In this document: positions 43,841 through 54,956 of the stretch, piece by piece
Layout of the letters: every line of letters begins with the position of its first letter
How positions within the stretch are numbered: the first letter of the stretch is position 1
DNA from: Acanthosepion esculentum
Taxonomy: Eukaryota > Mollusca > Cephalopoda > Sepiida > Sepiidae
Assembly: GCA_964036315.1 (NCBI GenBank)
Contig: OZ038480.1
Location: 8,141,203-8,205,202, forward strand
DNA length: 64,000 nucleotides
Direction of reading: 5' to 3'
Position numbers and translations under genes: made by a program
Notes under the pieces: generated by a model
What the model was told of the DNA's origin: nothing
Seen by the model: the letters and a program-made list of their open reading frames with translations, nothing else
Database searches by the model: none

Positions 43841-45139
43841 AAATAATATACTTGGAAGCAACCTTGGTCCAACTCAATGAAACCTTAATTGTAAGACATT
43901 AAATAAATCTACTGAACTCGGTAATTACTAAATTCCTTTACTTACATTTTCTTTCAGAGACAAGAGCGATCGACACTTATGTCATTGCGAAAGGCATGAG
44001 TCCAGCGCTTCTCTTCCCAGCTTTGTGTTAAATATCAGAGTTGGTTTTCTCACCTTATGTATCAGTCGATCTCATATCTTTCCCAAGAAGTCGTAGCAAT
44101 TCACAAATAATAATAAAAAGGAATTTGTAGACAGTCACCATTACCTTCAACCTGAAGAAATATAGCATTAAATATAAATAAATCATTATTCCATTGTGAA
44201 GAGTTCAGTGTGCGTGTCTATATTTTCAATAAATTCAGACGACTATGTCTGTCTTGGATAACAGTAGAACGGAACATAAATCACATGCAATATCAAACCA
44301 AGCGATAACAGCAAAAAAAGACATAAAACTTTGATAGATAAACATCGAGAAGAACCATAGTGGGAATAAGAATAATAAAGCAAACGTCTGACTAAACCGA
44401 GAACAAATGGCGTCGACGTTGGTCTGAGGAAGAAAGCGAGAAAAACAATAGATACCGACTATCAATTTTAGTATTCTACTGATGCAGAAATTAGAGGTTA
44501 GGAAAGAACTGACCTGTTACGAGAAACATTCTGTCGGGTCCAGTTAAAACGGAAAAAAACTTCGATCTGTTAGTTTTTGATTTGTTTCGTTTCATTTCTT
44601 CTTTTACATTTTCTTCCCAATGGGAAAAAATGTAACCAAAAGTCGCCTCTTAGGAAATTATCGAATGTCAAGTGTTGGAGTAGACTGGAGCCCGTTACAG
44701 GACGACAGCAAATGAAAATATTTCATTTCAATTCTCCAGCTAAAAGAAATTGGCTATAAAAAATAACTGAGTGATAAAATAAATATGATATGTACACATT
44801 GATGAAAAAAAGTGATATATAAACATCGATCAATTTATATTTACGCAGGTAAATCAATAAGTTCGTAGCCTTAGGAATAATAAAACAACAAATATGTATT
44901 TTTCAACATAATCACCATTGTTAAATATCGTTGTTGAATATGTCTGAAACCCGCCCACTCCAAAGAAATAATCAAAGATGCTTCCATCCAGTCCAACCAG
45001 ATAGTGAGCTTGGACGTGGTGATTTTGTTCGGTTTTCCTACTTTATGTGAAGGAATTATCGGAAAAGATACAAAAGACCAGTAAATTTATATAACATAAG
45101 CACCACCTTTCGAAGTGGTTTAATACTACTCTGATATCT
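43841..45139. other. Unassigned DNA
   Basis: No element recognised. Confidence 0.4.
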
Positions 45140-45180
45140 CTTCCGAGTCAGACCACGCAGAGAAGAATATGATTAAGGAA

Positions 45181-45492
45181 AGTGCGTTCGTCATCTCTTG
45201 TAGCTGCGATAAGAAATATACAGAAGAAACAAGTCGGCCCACAAGATAACACTGCAGGAAAACCGTAACACTGGGGGGAAAGAGAAAAATCAGGCATGGC
45301 TGACAATGTATGTAAAGAAAAGGGAGATCACCGCTGTGGAATGAAGATGAAATAATAGGACATCACTGGAAAATCTGAAAACCTAAGGATTCAGCGTATA
45401 TGCTATGCTACAAAAATCTATGGTGGCCAAGAATAGAAATGAATAAAATATGGGAGCCAGTAATACAGAGCACTAGAGGAAAACAAAAATAA
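45181..45492 (+). pseudogene. Penelope-like C-terminal GIY-YIG endonuclease remnant
   Basis: SAFVISCSCDKKYTEETSRP corresponds to the GIY-YIG start (G-I/V-Y-x-I-P-C-x-C-G-x-x-Y-I-G-E-T-G-R-P): Tyr-Ile-Gly has decayed to Tyr-Thr-Glu. A stop and frameshift follow, then KEKGDHRCG and, in another frame, DSAYMLCYKNLWWPRIEMNK followed by IWEPVIQSTRGKQK and a stop at 45490-45492. RT is missing. The same C-terminal residues occur at 37121-37219 and in a trace at 17.8 kb, and at each place the composite repeat follows. Confidence 0.75.
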
Positions 45493-45870
45493 TGCAAAAT
45501 TGCAACATGGTAAAAATTGATACTGAGACAGCTAAAAAGTCCGAAAACTTCAGTCGCTGATGTCCTCAAGGACACATGGCTTAGTGGATAAGAGCGTTGG
45601 TTGTTTGATATATAAGTGAATTGAACAAAAGAGTTATGAAAGAGAGAACAAAACTTGTGTTTAATTTAACTAAAACTGAGACATCCGGAAGAGGCATAGC
45701 ACGTGGAACTAGAACAATCTACCTTGTCGACTAAACAAAAGGTTCAGCCCGAAATTGCAATAAACATCACCTGAAGAAGGCCGGAGCATATACCGTCGAA
45801 ACGGCGTGAATATGGCAATAAAGATGAGAACAACAGTCCGAACACTGTAAATAATTAGAAGTATAGACAG
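45493..45870 (+). repeat. Penelope UTR plus tRNA-like module and hammerhead-like motif
   Basis: Follows the Penelope stop codon. CATGGTAAAAATTGATACTGAG UTR, then ATGTCCTCAAGGACACATGG with box A at 45574-45592 (ACATGGCTTAGTGGATAAGA), a damaged box B region, GAGACATCCGGAAGAGGCAT, GACTAAACAAAAGGTTCAGC, a hammerhead-like motif (45768-45808) and part of a tail unit up to a TA tract. Confidence 0.75.
45768..45808 (+). ncRNA. Hammerhead-like motif, Penelope-linked copy
   Basis: CAC, CUGAAGA, AGGCCGG...CCGUC region for stem II, GAAA, CGGC, then GUG pairing with CAC. Core bases are intact, stem II is weakened by changes. Confidence 0.45.

Positions 45871-45873
<3 letters not shown>

Positions 45874-45941
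<68 letters not shown>
45874..45941. repeat. (TA)n microsatellite
   Basis: About 34 TA units after the composite repeat. Confidence 0.97.
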
Positions 45942-45944
<3 letters not shown>

Positions 45945-46148
45945 TAGTGTTACAAAATTATAACACTGCCATAAGCAGACAAAAATTAGTTTTATTATTA
46001 CCATTCATGATAATAAAAAGTAAAAATGAAAAACGTACCTCGCTTAACAGAGGTAAATCGAGGTAAATAAATAAAATTATAAAAGATAGAACAATGGACA
46101 AAGTGTATTGGGGGGTATTTTTTCTGTAATTTTTGTCTGTTTATGGTA

Positions 46149-46149
<1 letters not shown>

Positions 46150-46196
<47 letters not shown>
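46150..46196. repeat. (TA)n microsatellite
   Basis: About 23 TA units. Confidence 0.97.
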
Positions 46197-46199
<3 letters not shown>

Positions 46200-46328
46200 T
46201 GTTTTTGTTGCATGAAAAATTTCAAAGCCACGACATGTGTATACGAGACGCAGAAGTGAAAATCGCATCGCAGCTCGTGACGTCACACATGGCCACGCGA
46301 GAGTGGTTTATACCAACGGCTTCCCATA

Positions 46329-46331
<3 letters not shown>

Positions 46332-46374
<43 letters not shown>
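46332..46374. repeat. (TA)n microsatellite
   Basis: About 21 TA units. Confidence 0.97.
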
Positions 46375-46378
<4 letters not shown>

Positions 46379-47069
46379 TCAGTCATAAGCAAGAATTTTG
46401 TCCGTAATGAAAATGTCTAATATTTATGTCTTTTGTGGATTTAAGAAAACTGTTTCAACGTAGTTAAGTTGATGTCTATGTTGTCAGTCGAACGGAATGT
46501 TTTGTTTCATACACACTTCATAACGCAATGCTTCATAAAAGCAAAATCCCTTCGAGAAATGTAACAAATACATCAAGATTATGAAAGAATTTTGATGATG
46601 AAATTGATTTTCTTTTTTTACTTTCAGTTTACGTCTTTCAGCTGACGACATAAACATGCGAAGAGCGATAAGAATTTACACGAGCCAACCCGATCGGATG
46701 AGAATTCCTGGTGTGGCGTCAGTTTTTCACTTCTTATTTCCATTCTAATACAAATTCTACGTATGTAATCGAGATCCTGGAAAAAACAACAGATTAATAC
46801 CGGCAACGATATATCTTCTTTAAATACGATTTCTGTTGTCGTCGGGAAATACATGAACGTCGACAATCATGATGAAGCTTTTTACTCGCGTTTATCATTA
46901 GGTAAACTTATAGTCAGCAAATATATTAGTAGTGAAAAAAGATAAACTTGAAAAAGTAAACAATACAGTTGGAGTAAATGCATAGACATGACAATGATAA
47001 CAGCGATAGCAGATATATACGCAAGGAAAGTATTAATAGACTGAAAAGCTAATGATAATTTAATATATA
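46375..47069. other. Unassigned DNA
   Basis: Nothing recognised. Confidence 0.45.
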
Positions 47070-47830
47070 TCTATAAAAGGCAGGATGTGTTTGTGTGTGT
47101 AACGAATGCACGGCCGCAATCTTCGATGGATTTGCACCAAAATTTACATGCACATGCTCCAAGTTAGTATGAAGTCCCAGACCGACTTTGCATTTCCCAA
47201 CTCCCATCGATAGTGGAAATAATCCATTTTTTCATGCTTCTACGGTAGTTTTCATGTAGTTTACGGCCATTTTCTACTGGCCAGAGTGAGAGCCACGAAT
47301 AGGCAGGAAGATTCTATTGGCCAGCGTGAGAGCCAACAGCTGACTGACACGAATGTTAACTAGCATGCTAGCATGCAAAAAAAAAAAAAATAATCGATAG
47401 CAGCATTCGTCACAAGTGGGAAAAATTTAAATCTTCATGGAACTTTACTCCAATTGACTCATTCGCTTGCTTAAACTCAACGTTGATTCTGATTCCGCAG
47501 AACTGGGTTGGGTGTGAAAAATTATTTGTTGTTAACATTCTTTTTTCATTCGGTTTTTCCAGTTACGAGTCTTTTTTTAAAGCTGATCGTTTTGTGTTCA
47601 TTTTGTTTAGTTCTTTTTTCGTAACAGATTTAATGTTTAGTATAGAGCTTAGAAAAAATTCGCAGTGTGAGATAGGCAAGAAGTAAGGCATGCAGCAACA
47701 TCAGCACGGTAAAGGGCACTCCTTTAAAGGCAAGGAAGGACAAAAATATTTTAAGTCAAGTGATAGTGATTGCTGTATGAGTTGTACAATTTTTGAATCA
47801 AGCACGGGCAACGCCGGGTCATGCTGCTAG
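47070..47830 (+). mobile_element. Non-autonomous Helitron
   Basis: Starts TCTATAAAAGGCAGGATGTG preceded by A, and ends CTAG followed by T, as Helitrons insert between A and T. About 10 bp before the end lies a GC-rich hairpin (GCACGG-GCAACG-CCGGGT), the usual Helitron terminator; one stem mismatch. 761 bp, no Rep/helicase frame. It contains an internal partial duplication around ACTGGCCAGAGTGAGAGCCA and TTGGCCAGCGTGAGAGCCAA. Confidence 0.85.
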
Positions 47831-48989
47831 TATACAATATAATAGACACATTCACCAAGTATGGATACTTAAACTAAACGATAGTTCAAAAATCATATAG
47901 GCTACTGAAATTATAAATTTAAAAGTCAATTCTTTCTCCCTTCCGTGTTTGCCCAGTGGCGTTGCCCTTACTTTGTGTATAATATTGAGAACCAATGGAT
48001 TCTTCTGTGTGCTGTGTCTTTTCAGGTCTTTGGCGGTCATGGCTCTCTACAATTTCCCGTGAATTGTAACTCTTAATAAATTTTGCATTTTCTAAACTCT
48101 TTTCTGTCATAATTTACTTGCTAGGTAGGTTGCGTTGTTTTCCTCTGTCCCTTTTGACGGTGAGTATCAGATTTTCCGAACCCTGTTTCCTCATTATGTC
48201 TCCTAGAAATTTCAAATGATTCTTTCAGATGTTAAGTAAAAGTGTCCTTTTTGGTTCCATTTTCATTAAAATGTCGTCGTTGATCACATTTTCAATCTAT
48301 CTTGCTGTATGTGAGAGGCAAGATTTCAATGGCTACAAAAAGGCATTGGCGAACTACAGGAAATGATCATGTAATATTCAATGTGTTGTTAACGGGATTT
48401 TACTACTCTGGTATGCGGTGACATTTTAATCATGGAATCCGTTTTTCGTTTTTTTTCGTTATCGTTTTAAATATAAGTTTTGAAAAGGTGATCATGCAAT
48501 TAAAGTTACATGAAAAATATTAGCAACAAAAGTTTACACATGTTTTATACTTTCTCTTGATCAATTTTGTCGTTTACAAGTCTCTTAATAAAAACAACGA
48601 GAAGAAAAGAAAATATATTAATTATACATGATGTTACATAAGCAGTTAACGCTCAAAATCTTGTCTTTCTCTTCTTTGGGGATATAGAAAAATCGCTTAA
48701 AACTGGAAAAATATGATTTTCAACATTCATAGAAGGAAAAACACTTAGCGGAAAGGCGGTGTAAAGCTATGAATGGACAAAATATATTTTATAATTCTAT
48801 ATGGCTGTCAGGAATATATATGAAGAAAACACTTTGACGAGACTTTCGGTAAAATTCGTTAATAAACAAATTCTACGAAATTCATTTTCTCGCCATTCCT
48901 GGTAGCTCGGGGATTTGTCGTTTTCTATTTTAGAATACAGAGGTCGACAAGTCCTCGGGCTATCATTATAATCAGAAGTTTATTATTCA
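47831..48989. other. Unassigned AT-rich DNA
   Basis: No element or gene recognised. Short minus-strand ORFs at 47852-48110 have no motif. Confidence 0.4.
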
Positions 48990-49625
48990 GCTTATAAGGT
49001 AGAGGATAACTATTGAATCTGCTAATCATGCTTAAAACGAATAAAACATATTATCCATTAGGCATCATTTTAAAGCAAATATCGAATAATCTGCTTAATG
49101 CCATATGGAGCCTAATCTGTTAAAAACATTTTAAAACAGAGGTAAAATAATCTGCGGATTCTCCTCATAAGGTAGATGGTAAATCATCAGCTAATCACCT
49201 GTATAAGGCAGAATTTAATTAATCTTCTGGTTGTCCTTATAAGGCAGACGGTAAATTATCATCTAGTCATCTGTATAAGACAGAATTCACTAGTCGTCTC
49301 TATAACGCTCAGATCGAATAATCGGCTTTGGATCCTAATAAGGCAGAGTGTTAGTAATCTCTGATCTCTCTGTATAAGACAATTTGTCAAATAATCTACG
49401 AGTTATCTTTATAATGCCAGGTAGATTTATAAAGCAAAAGTCAATCCTTAAAAGTCAACTTCTGAATAGTCTACCACACATATTTATAAGGCCCAATTCG
49501 AATAATCTCCTCGTCTTCCTGAAAAGTCAGTTCTTGCATTATCTATCAGGAATCTTTAGCCATAGACTGGTAATTATTATAAGGTAGAGGGGGGAGTATT
49601 CTACCAACCGTTCTTATATGCCAGA
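48990..49625 (+). repeat. Degenerate minisatellite, about 36-bp period
   Basis: TATAAGGCAGA-like and AATAATC-like phrases alternate about every 36 bp (for example from 49203, 49239, 49275). It looks like an older form of the 27-bp array at 49.9-50.6 kb, which has TATAAGGATGAGG and GAGTAATCTCC. Confidence 0.7.
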
Positions 49626-49627
49626 AG

Positions 49628-49828
49628 ATCTGTCTATATTTCTGAGATGAGGTATTATGTACACTACTTACATTATTCGGACTATTGTACTCATCTTTGT
49701 TGCCATATTTATCACAACGTTTCGGCCTTTTGTACGCTCCGGCCTTCTTCAGGTGGTTGGAATGTCGAAATGAACCCTTGAATTTCGATCGCTGGGGCAG
49801 ACTGTTCTAGTTCCACGTGCCATGTCTA
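49628..49828 (-). repeat. Composite repeat, left of head-to-head pair
   Basis: Minus strand: GTGGAACTAGAACAGTCTGC, GCGATCGAAATTCAAGGGTT, a complete hammerhead-like motif at 49713-49755, then one tail unit ending at 49628. tRNA-like head missing on this side. Confidence 0.8.
49713..49755 (-). ncRNA. Hammerhead-like motif, best-preserved composite copy
   Basis: CAC, CUGAAGA, stem II GGCC/GGCC, GAAA, palindromic ACGU then U, and GUG pairing with CAC. All canonical core residues (CUGANGA, GAAA) are present. Only 3 bp of stem I are evident. Confidence 0.5.
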
Positions 49829-49911
49829 AGGACACATGGCACAGTAGATAAAGGCGTTGGTTAGATCCAGTGACAGGATCCAAAGAGTTTTGAGTCCAAT
49901 CCCTGGTTAAG
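49829..49911 (+). repeat. tRNA-like module, right of head-to-head pair
   Basis: ACACATGGCACAGTAGATAA as box A, then GATCCAGTGACAGGATCC, and GAGTCCAATCCCTGG as box B. The body and tail are missing; the 27-bp minisatellite starts immediately. Confidence 0.8.
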
Positions 49912-50565
49912 AACTTGGAGAGGTTGAGTTTGAGTAATTTCCTTATAAGGATGAAGTTGAGTAATCTCCTTATAAGGATGAGATTGTGTAATTTCGTTAT
50001 AAGGATGAGGTTGAGTAATTTCCTTATAAGAATGAGGTTGAGTAATCTCCTTATAAGGATGAGGCTCAATAATCTACTTATAAGAATGAGGTTGAGTAAT
50101 CTCCTTATAAGGATGAGGCTCAATAATCTACTTATAAGGATGGGGTTGAGTAATCTCCTCATAAATATAAGGTTGTGTAATCTCGTTATAAGAATGGGGT
50201 TGAGTAATCTCCGTATAAGGATGGGATTGAGTAATCTCATAAGAATGGGGTTGAGTAATTTCCTTATAAGAATGAGATTGAGTAATCTACTTATAAGGAT
50301 GAGGCTGAGTAATCCCCTTATAAGGATGAGGTTGAGTAATTTCCTTATAAAGATGAGTTTGAGTAATCTTCTTATAAGGATGAGGTTGAGTAATCTTATA
50401 AGGATGAGGTTGAGTAATCTACTTATGAAGATGAGTTTGAGTAATCTACTTACAAAGATGAAGTTGAGTAATCTCCTTATAAGGATGAGGTTGAGTAATC
50501 GCCATATAAAGATGAGGTTGAGTAATTTCCTTATAAGGTTGAGTTTGATTAATCTGCTAGCCACC
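49912..50565 (+). repeat. 27-bp minisatellite (about 24 units)
   Basis: Unit GATGAGGTTGAGTAATCTCCTTATAAG with minor changes and a few shorter units. Because 27 is a multiple of 3, both strands stay open: plus 49915-50577 repeats MRLSNLLIR, minus 49749-50678 repeats LILIRRLLN. I regard both as by-products of the repeat. Confidence 0.95.
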
Positions 50566-51029
50566 CGTATAAAGTAAAAGTCTGTTAAAATCCTCTCTAA
50601 TGTTTGAACCATGCATTTTATGACCTTAATTAACATCCGCCTCACCCAACCGCGCATCAGAAATTTCACGAAAAGCATTTTTTTTTATTGATTTATGCGT
50701 TTATACCCGCGCAACAATTTGTTTTTGTTTTTCAATGTTCTTTTCCACACCTTTTGTCTTCACGTGCTTATCGTTGGGATTTACTCGCCTGCAGGTGAAT
50801 GAGAAAAGAGGTAAACATGTTTTCGAAAATTGCCAAATAAGCACGAAAATAATGAAAAGATGTTTTCAACTGAATAAAAAAATGATTTTTTTCACCAGAT
50901 TTCTAGCATTCCGAAGATGTAAGTTAACATCATTGGCTAACACATTTTTGGCAGGGGTTTGCCTCATTCCTTCTCTCGAAAAGGTGTTGAAAATCGTGTA
51001 ACGGTTATTTCAACTGAAAAAAGAACAGT
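50566..51029. other. Unassigned DNA
   Basis: Nothing recognised. Confidence 0.45.
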
Positions 51030-51315
51030 CAGTTATGTACCATGCTTAGGCGATCATGTACCTTTCGATACATGACTGAAAAACATTTTTCCAGCAGTTG
51101 GTTGCCATTTTTTCTCCGGTAGACCAGTTGCCATCTAAAGCTATCGAACCCGGTCTGTCCTACTATTTACCAATATCTGCGGCGAGAAGAAAAAGATTCA
51201 TACTTTTCCCAAGGGTATTATCACTTAAGTGAATGCAATGGATTCGAATGGAATTCGAACACGGCTCTCCGATTCCTCAATCCGAGCCGCTATCCATTAT
51301 TTCAGCATGCCTCCT
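51030..51315 (-). repeat. tRNA-derived SINE, family B, copy 1
   Basis: Minus strand: tRNA-like head at 51245-51310 (ATAATGGATAGCGGCTCGGA as box A region, GTGTTCGAATTCCAT as box B), resembling tRNA-Arg. Then a body with CATTCACTTAAGTGATAATA and CAACTGGTCTACCGGAG, and a 3' hairpin CATGTATC-GAAA-GGTACATG at 51046-51065. Confidence 0.8.
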
Positions 51316-51404
51316 GTTTTGGTTTAATAACACAACTTTAGGAAAAAATTATGAAGGTATTTAATCGCCTTCAATACATTCATGGCCATCGTCTTAACGT
51401 CTCC

Positions 51405-51780
51405 TGCCACAGTCAGTCAGTTATGTGCCATGCGTGATACACGCTTAGGCGATTATATATCTTTCGATACATGACTGACGAGCCAGAATTTTCCCCCAGT
51501 ATGTTGCCATTTCTTTCTGCGGTAGACCAGTTGCCATCTACGGTCTATTCTGCTTCTCTGTTCATGTTTACAAGCGAATGTAATGGATTCGACTGGAGTT
51601 CGAACTTTGTTCTCCGAATCCTCAATCCATTACTCCTCCGGGAAAATCTAGAAGAGGATTCATACCTTTCCCAAGGGTATTAGCACGTAAGTGAATGTAA
51701 TGGATTCGACTGGAATTCGAACTCGGTTCTCCGATTCCTCAATCTGAGTCGCTATCCATTACACCACCGTAAGTAACAAA
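51405..51780 (-). repeat. tRNA-derived SINE, family B, copy 2 with internal duplication
   Basis: Minus strand: head at 51700-51775 (GGTGTAATGGATAGCGACTC, GAGTTCGAATTCCAG) and a second, partial head-body unit at 51580-51680, so part of the SINE is duplicated in tandem. Ends with hairpin CATGTATC-GAAA-GATATATA and the GCGTGTATCACGCATGGCAC tail at 51420-51475. Confidence 0.8.
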
Positions 51781-53892
51781 TTCGTCCGAACGTTAGTTTT
51801 CATTTCTCATCAGGTTCTGCTTATTTGATCTGCTTGTACTTCCTGTTCATTCGAATCCTCTTTGCAGTCTCAGTGTCTTGTTGAGATAAGCAGTTGTGTT
51901 CTTAACAGTGAACAGCGTCTCATTTCATGGAAAGATATTTTGAAATGCCAAAGTACTTAATACTTTTTGAATCCAGATAATTAATCAAATAAAAATCTCT
52001 TTTCGGAAATATTGCTTCACAAGAAAAGCTGGAAAACAAGATATTCTGTGAAAAATTAGATGTGCCGAATAATTGTCGTAAAATTTAGGAGGGAACAAGT
52101 TTTTTTTCCTGACCTTTAAAAACTTTTAGCAACTGGAATAATGTAAAAGAATGCTGGTAATTGTCATTCTTAAAGTATGACGCTTTCATGCCTTCTGACA
52201 GAGTGGAAGTGTCAGAAAGTGCAACGCCGTCCATGAGTCCACTTTTAGAAGACACCGATAATGAGAATTGAATGAAATAGGCAAGTGCAAAATCCATGAA
52301 GTCTGAGTTTCCAACTGGTCAATTGATGAATGCTGTGCCAATCCTGATAGATTAGACGGATGAAGCAAAGTCTACGTGCCTACCGACGGAAACGTTCCCA
52401 CCGATTGAAGAGTAGTTGGTGTGATGGTTTGGCATAGGATTGTATGTGCTAGAGGGGTGGCTCTATGACTAATTCCAATTAGTCTTAAGATTAAAACTCA
52501 GGCATACGTTGAATTTTTGAAGCCACATTTAGACACGTATTTCAAGAAAAAGCCAAATATTTTCAGAAAGAATATTGCTACAATATTTTCTCTAATCACA
52601 TTCGGTGAAAAAACTAATGGATATCTGAATAAAATAATTTTTAAATACATTCGTTTAAATTGTTCGCCTATTAACCCGGTTGAACTTGTTGAGTTTCAGA
52701 AGAGAAAACTCTACATTAGCAGACCGCCATTTATCAACAAGAATTTTTAAATGATATCCTGGGTGCTGAACAGTGTGTTTCTCATGAGAAAATGTAAAAG
52801 TTCATCATACAAAATGAATGAATGACTTCTAAAACTAATTTGCGAACTCCTGTGTAAGTGAAGACTTCTGGGGTTATTGGCCCTCGTTCGATGGCGTTCC
52901 TTCGGAGGTTTGGCGCGATTGCGTCTCGATTAAGGGACGAGCCTCGCGAAACGGAGTGGCGCTCGCAGCGTGTCTCACTGCCGACGGTTCGAGGTAATGC
53001 TTTCTCCATCATTGCGGCTGGCAGAGGATAGAAAAAAATTGTTTATAGTTACTTTGTTCTGGAATTGTCATCAATAGTCGACTGAACTTGTTTTGTTTCA
53101 ATAAATTCATTTCGATTTGCGAACATGGAACACGAATTTCTCATTATTGTTGTTTTGTATAAATTTGCCGACATTAAAAGTAAACAATTTGCAGTTGTTG
53201 TTAAAGTAAGTGAACTATGCGCATGTCCGAACAATCTTAATTATTAATTACAAAATAACGTCTCATGAAATTTCAGTAATCATGCTAATAATGGAAAATC
53301 CGGGAAAAATTCATAAACCTATTACCGCATTGTAAAAGTCACATATATCCTAAAATAATTTATACAGATTATGTGGAATTATTAATAACAAATATTTATG
53401 TGAATCCCTTCACTAGTTTACTAATAAGAAAATTTAAAAGTAGCTTATTATGTAGAAAGTATATGTATGTAAAAAGTAACTTTCAAAGTGTTATGAATTG
53501 AGATGTGAGAAAAATCAAGCCCAAATAAGAAATTGACAGTAAGAAAATAATTTAAAGGAAAAGATATAGATCATTATGAATATTTGATAAAGAGATCAAC
53601 GTAACTAAACTACAACTTCTAAGCAAATATGATAAAGAGAATCTTGATAAAGAAGTACATGTAAACTGATTTCATAGTATTTTAGTGATTAATTTAGAGC
53701 TGCATATGATGCCCAAATTGTTTTATAAATACCAAATTAATGGCAATCCAATAGAGAATTTATGGTTTATCATTAAGATGAATATATAAAAGAATAATCA
53801 GCAATATTAAAGCCAAGAATATGTGTGAAAAACAATAAAACCCTTTTGCAAATACTGGAAATAGAAAAAATTAACAAATCAATGAATGAATT
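51781..53892. other. Mostly unassigned; CpG-rich patch at 52830-53010
   Basis: The patch (TTTGGCGCGATTGCGTCTCG, CGAGCCTCGCGAAACGGAG, GGTTCGAGGTAATGC) stands out from AT-rich surroundings. A plus-strand frame from 52892 (MAFLRRFGAIASRLRDE) ends at about 53030 and a GAGGTAATG donor-like site is present. No homologue recognised. ORF 52517-52750 is unassigned. Confidence 0.35.
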
Positions 53893-54240
53893 GTAGCATA
53901 AATACGGACGATAATGGCTCCCCATTTACATAAATATAGTAGTGAATACTGTATGGTGGTCTGCAGTTGGAGATTCGTCTCCAGCTGTGCTAGTCAAACT
54001 ATCTGCCTCCGGCCAGAGAGGATCCCCAGACGAGGCTATATCTAAGGGCAGAGTCTCGTCTTGGGAAACAGCTACCCGACCCTGTTTTATACGGGGTCTA
54101 CAGGGAATTATTGACCGATCCTACGGGCTTGGATACTCCACATTAAATTTGGCCTTGTGCCACATCTTACCGCGTGGGGCGGTTGGTAGATATCCTGCAG
54201 ATGGAGATTCATTGTGAAATTCACTTGACTCACTTCTATT
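53893..54240 (+). repeat. ~200-bp module, plus-strand copy
   Basis: Matches the minus strand of 37850-38470 (GTCAAACTATCTGCCTCC, CCAGACGAGGCT, GGCAGAGTCTCGTC, GGCCTTGTGCCACAT). Its left 75 bp (TTGTAGCATAAATAC, GACGATAATGGC, TAGTGAATACTGTATG) recurs at 63.94 kb up to the window edge. Confidence 0.75.
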
Positions 54241-54419
54241 AGTTAACTACTACTTCTACGCGCCGCTGATGAATCTTATATGTGTTGTTCTTGTCCTAAG
54301 TATTATTGTTCATTACCAATCTTCGTGTGATTATTCTATTCAGTATCCTTCCCTAGGTTACAACAGAATGATAGAGAGCTGGATGTCATAGGCTGTTAAG
54401 GAACGCATATTTTCAAGTA

Positions 54420-54786
54420 CAGGGTGACCCAAGAAAACGGGAACTTCTTAACAATCTAATAAAACCAAGAGTGATGGAAGAAAAATATTTAATTCATAGT
54501 AATTGAAACCTTAAAACATGCCATTTAAGAAACAATGATGGAATTTTCATTTTTTAAAAGTTACGTCCTGTAGATGGCGTCCTCCTATAAGAATGCATTC
54601 TTGAAATCTTCTGTTGAGATTCCTCATTGCCTGCCGCAACATCTCAGCTGGGATACTGTGAATTTCATTCTCGTTACTAAAATGGCGAAATGTTTACTTG
54701 CTCAAGGTCACTGTCTCGCAGTGTTGCCACTTGCTCATGTCTGGCAATACGCACTTCAAAAATTCCCGTTTTCTGGGGTCACCCTG
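54420..54786 (-). mobile_element. MITE with mariner-type ends and transposase tail
   Basis: Inverted ends: CAGGGTGACCCAAGAAAACG at the left, and on the other strand CAGGGTGACCCCAGAAAACG at the right. TA at 54418-54419 and 54787-54788. 367 bp. Minus strand 54655-54547 still encodes IPAEMLRQAMRNLNRRFQEC and GGRHLQDVTFKK with a stop, the usual end of a mariner/IS630-type transposase. It is thus a deletion derivative keeping both ends and the last 35 or so codons. A second, truncated copy is at 33.6 kb. Confidence 0.88.
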
Positions 54787-54956
54787 TATTAAAATATAAA
54801 ATAATAATATAATAAAACAGTCAGGTGTATAATGTTTTCATCAAACATATGTTCCTGTGGTCTATAACTTTTGAAATTATATTTAAATTAATATTGATGT
54901 TGTATTTAATTTGGTTGCAGAAGACTACAGGATCACAAACTACTTATTAGCAATAC

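Noticed and set aside
49829..49911. Functional tRNA gene
   Set aside because: Box A/B-like stretches exist here and in the other composite repeats, but no cloverleaf closes; these are tRNA-derived modules.
49749..50678. 309-codon minus and 220-codon plus open frames
   Set aside because: Both come from a 27-bp (9-codon) minisatellite that stays open on either strand; the minus frame even runs into the composite repeat. No start context or family motif.
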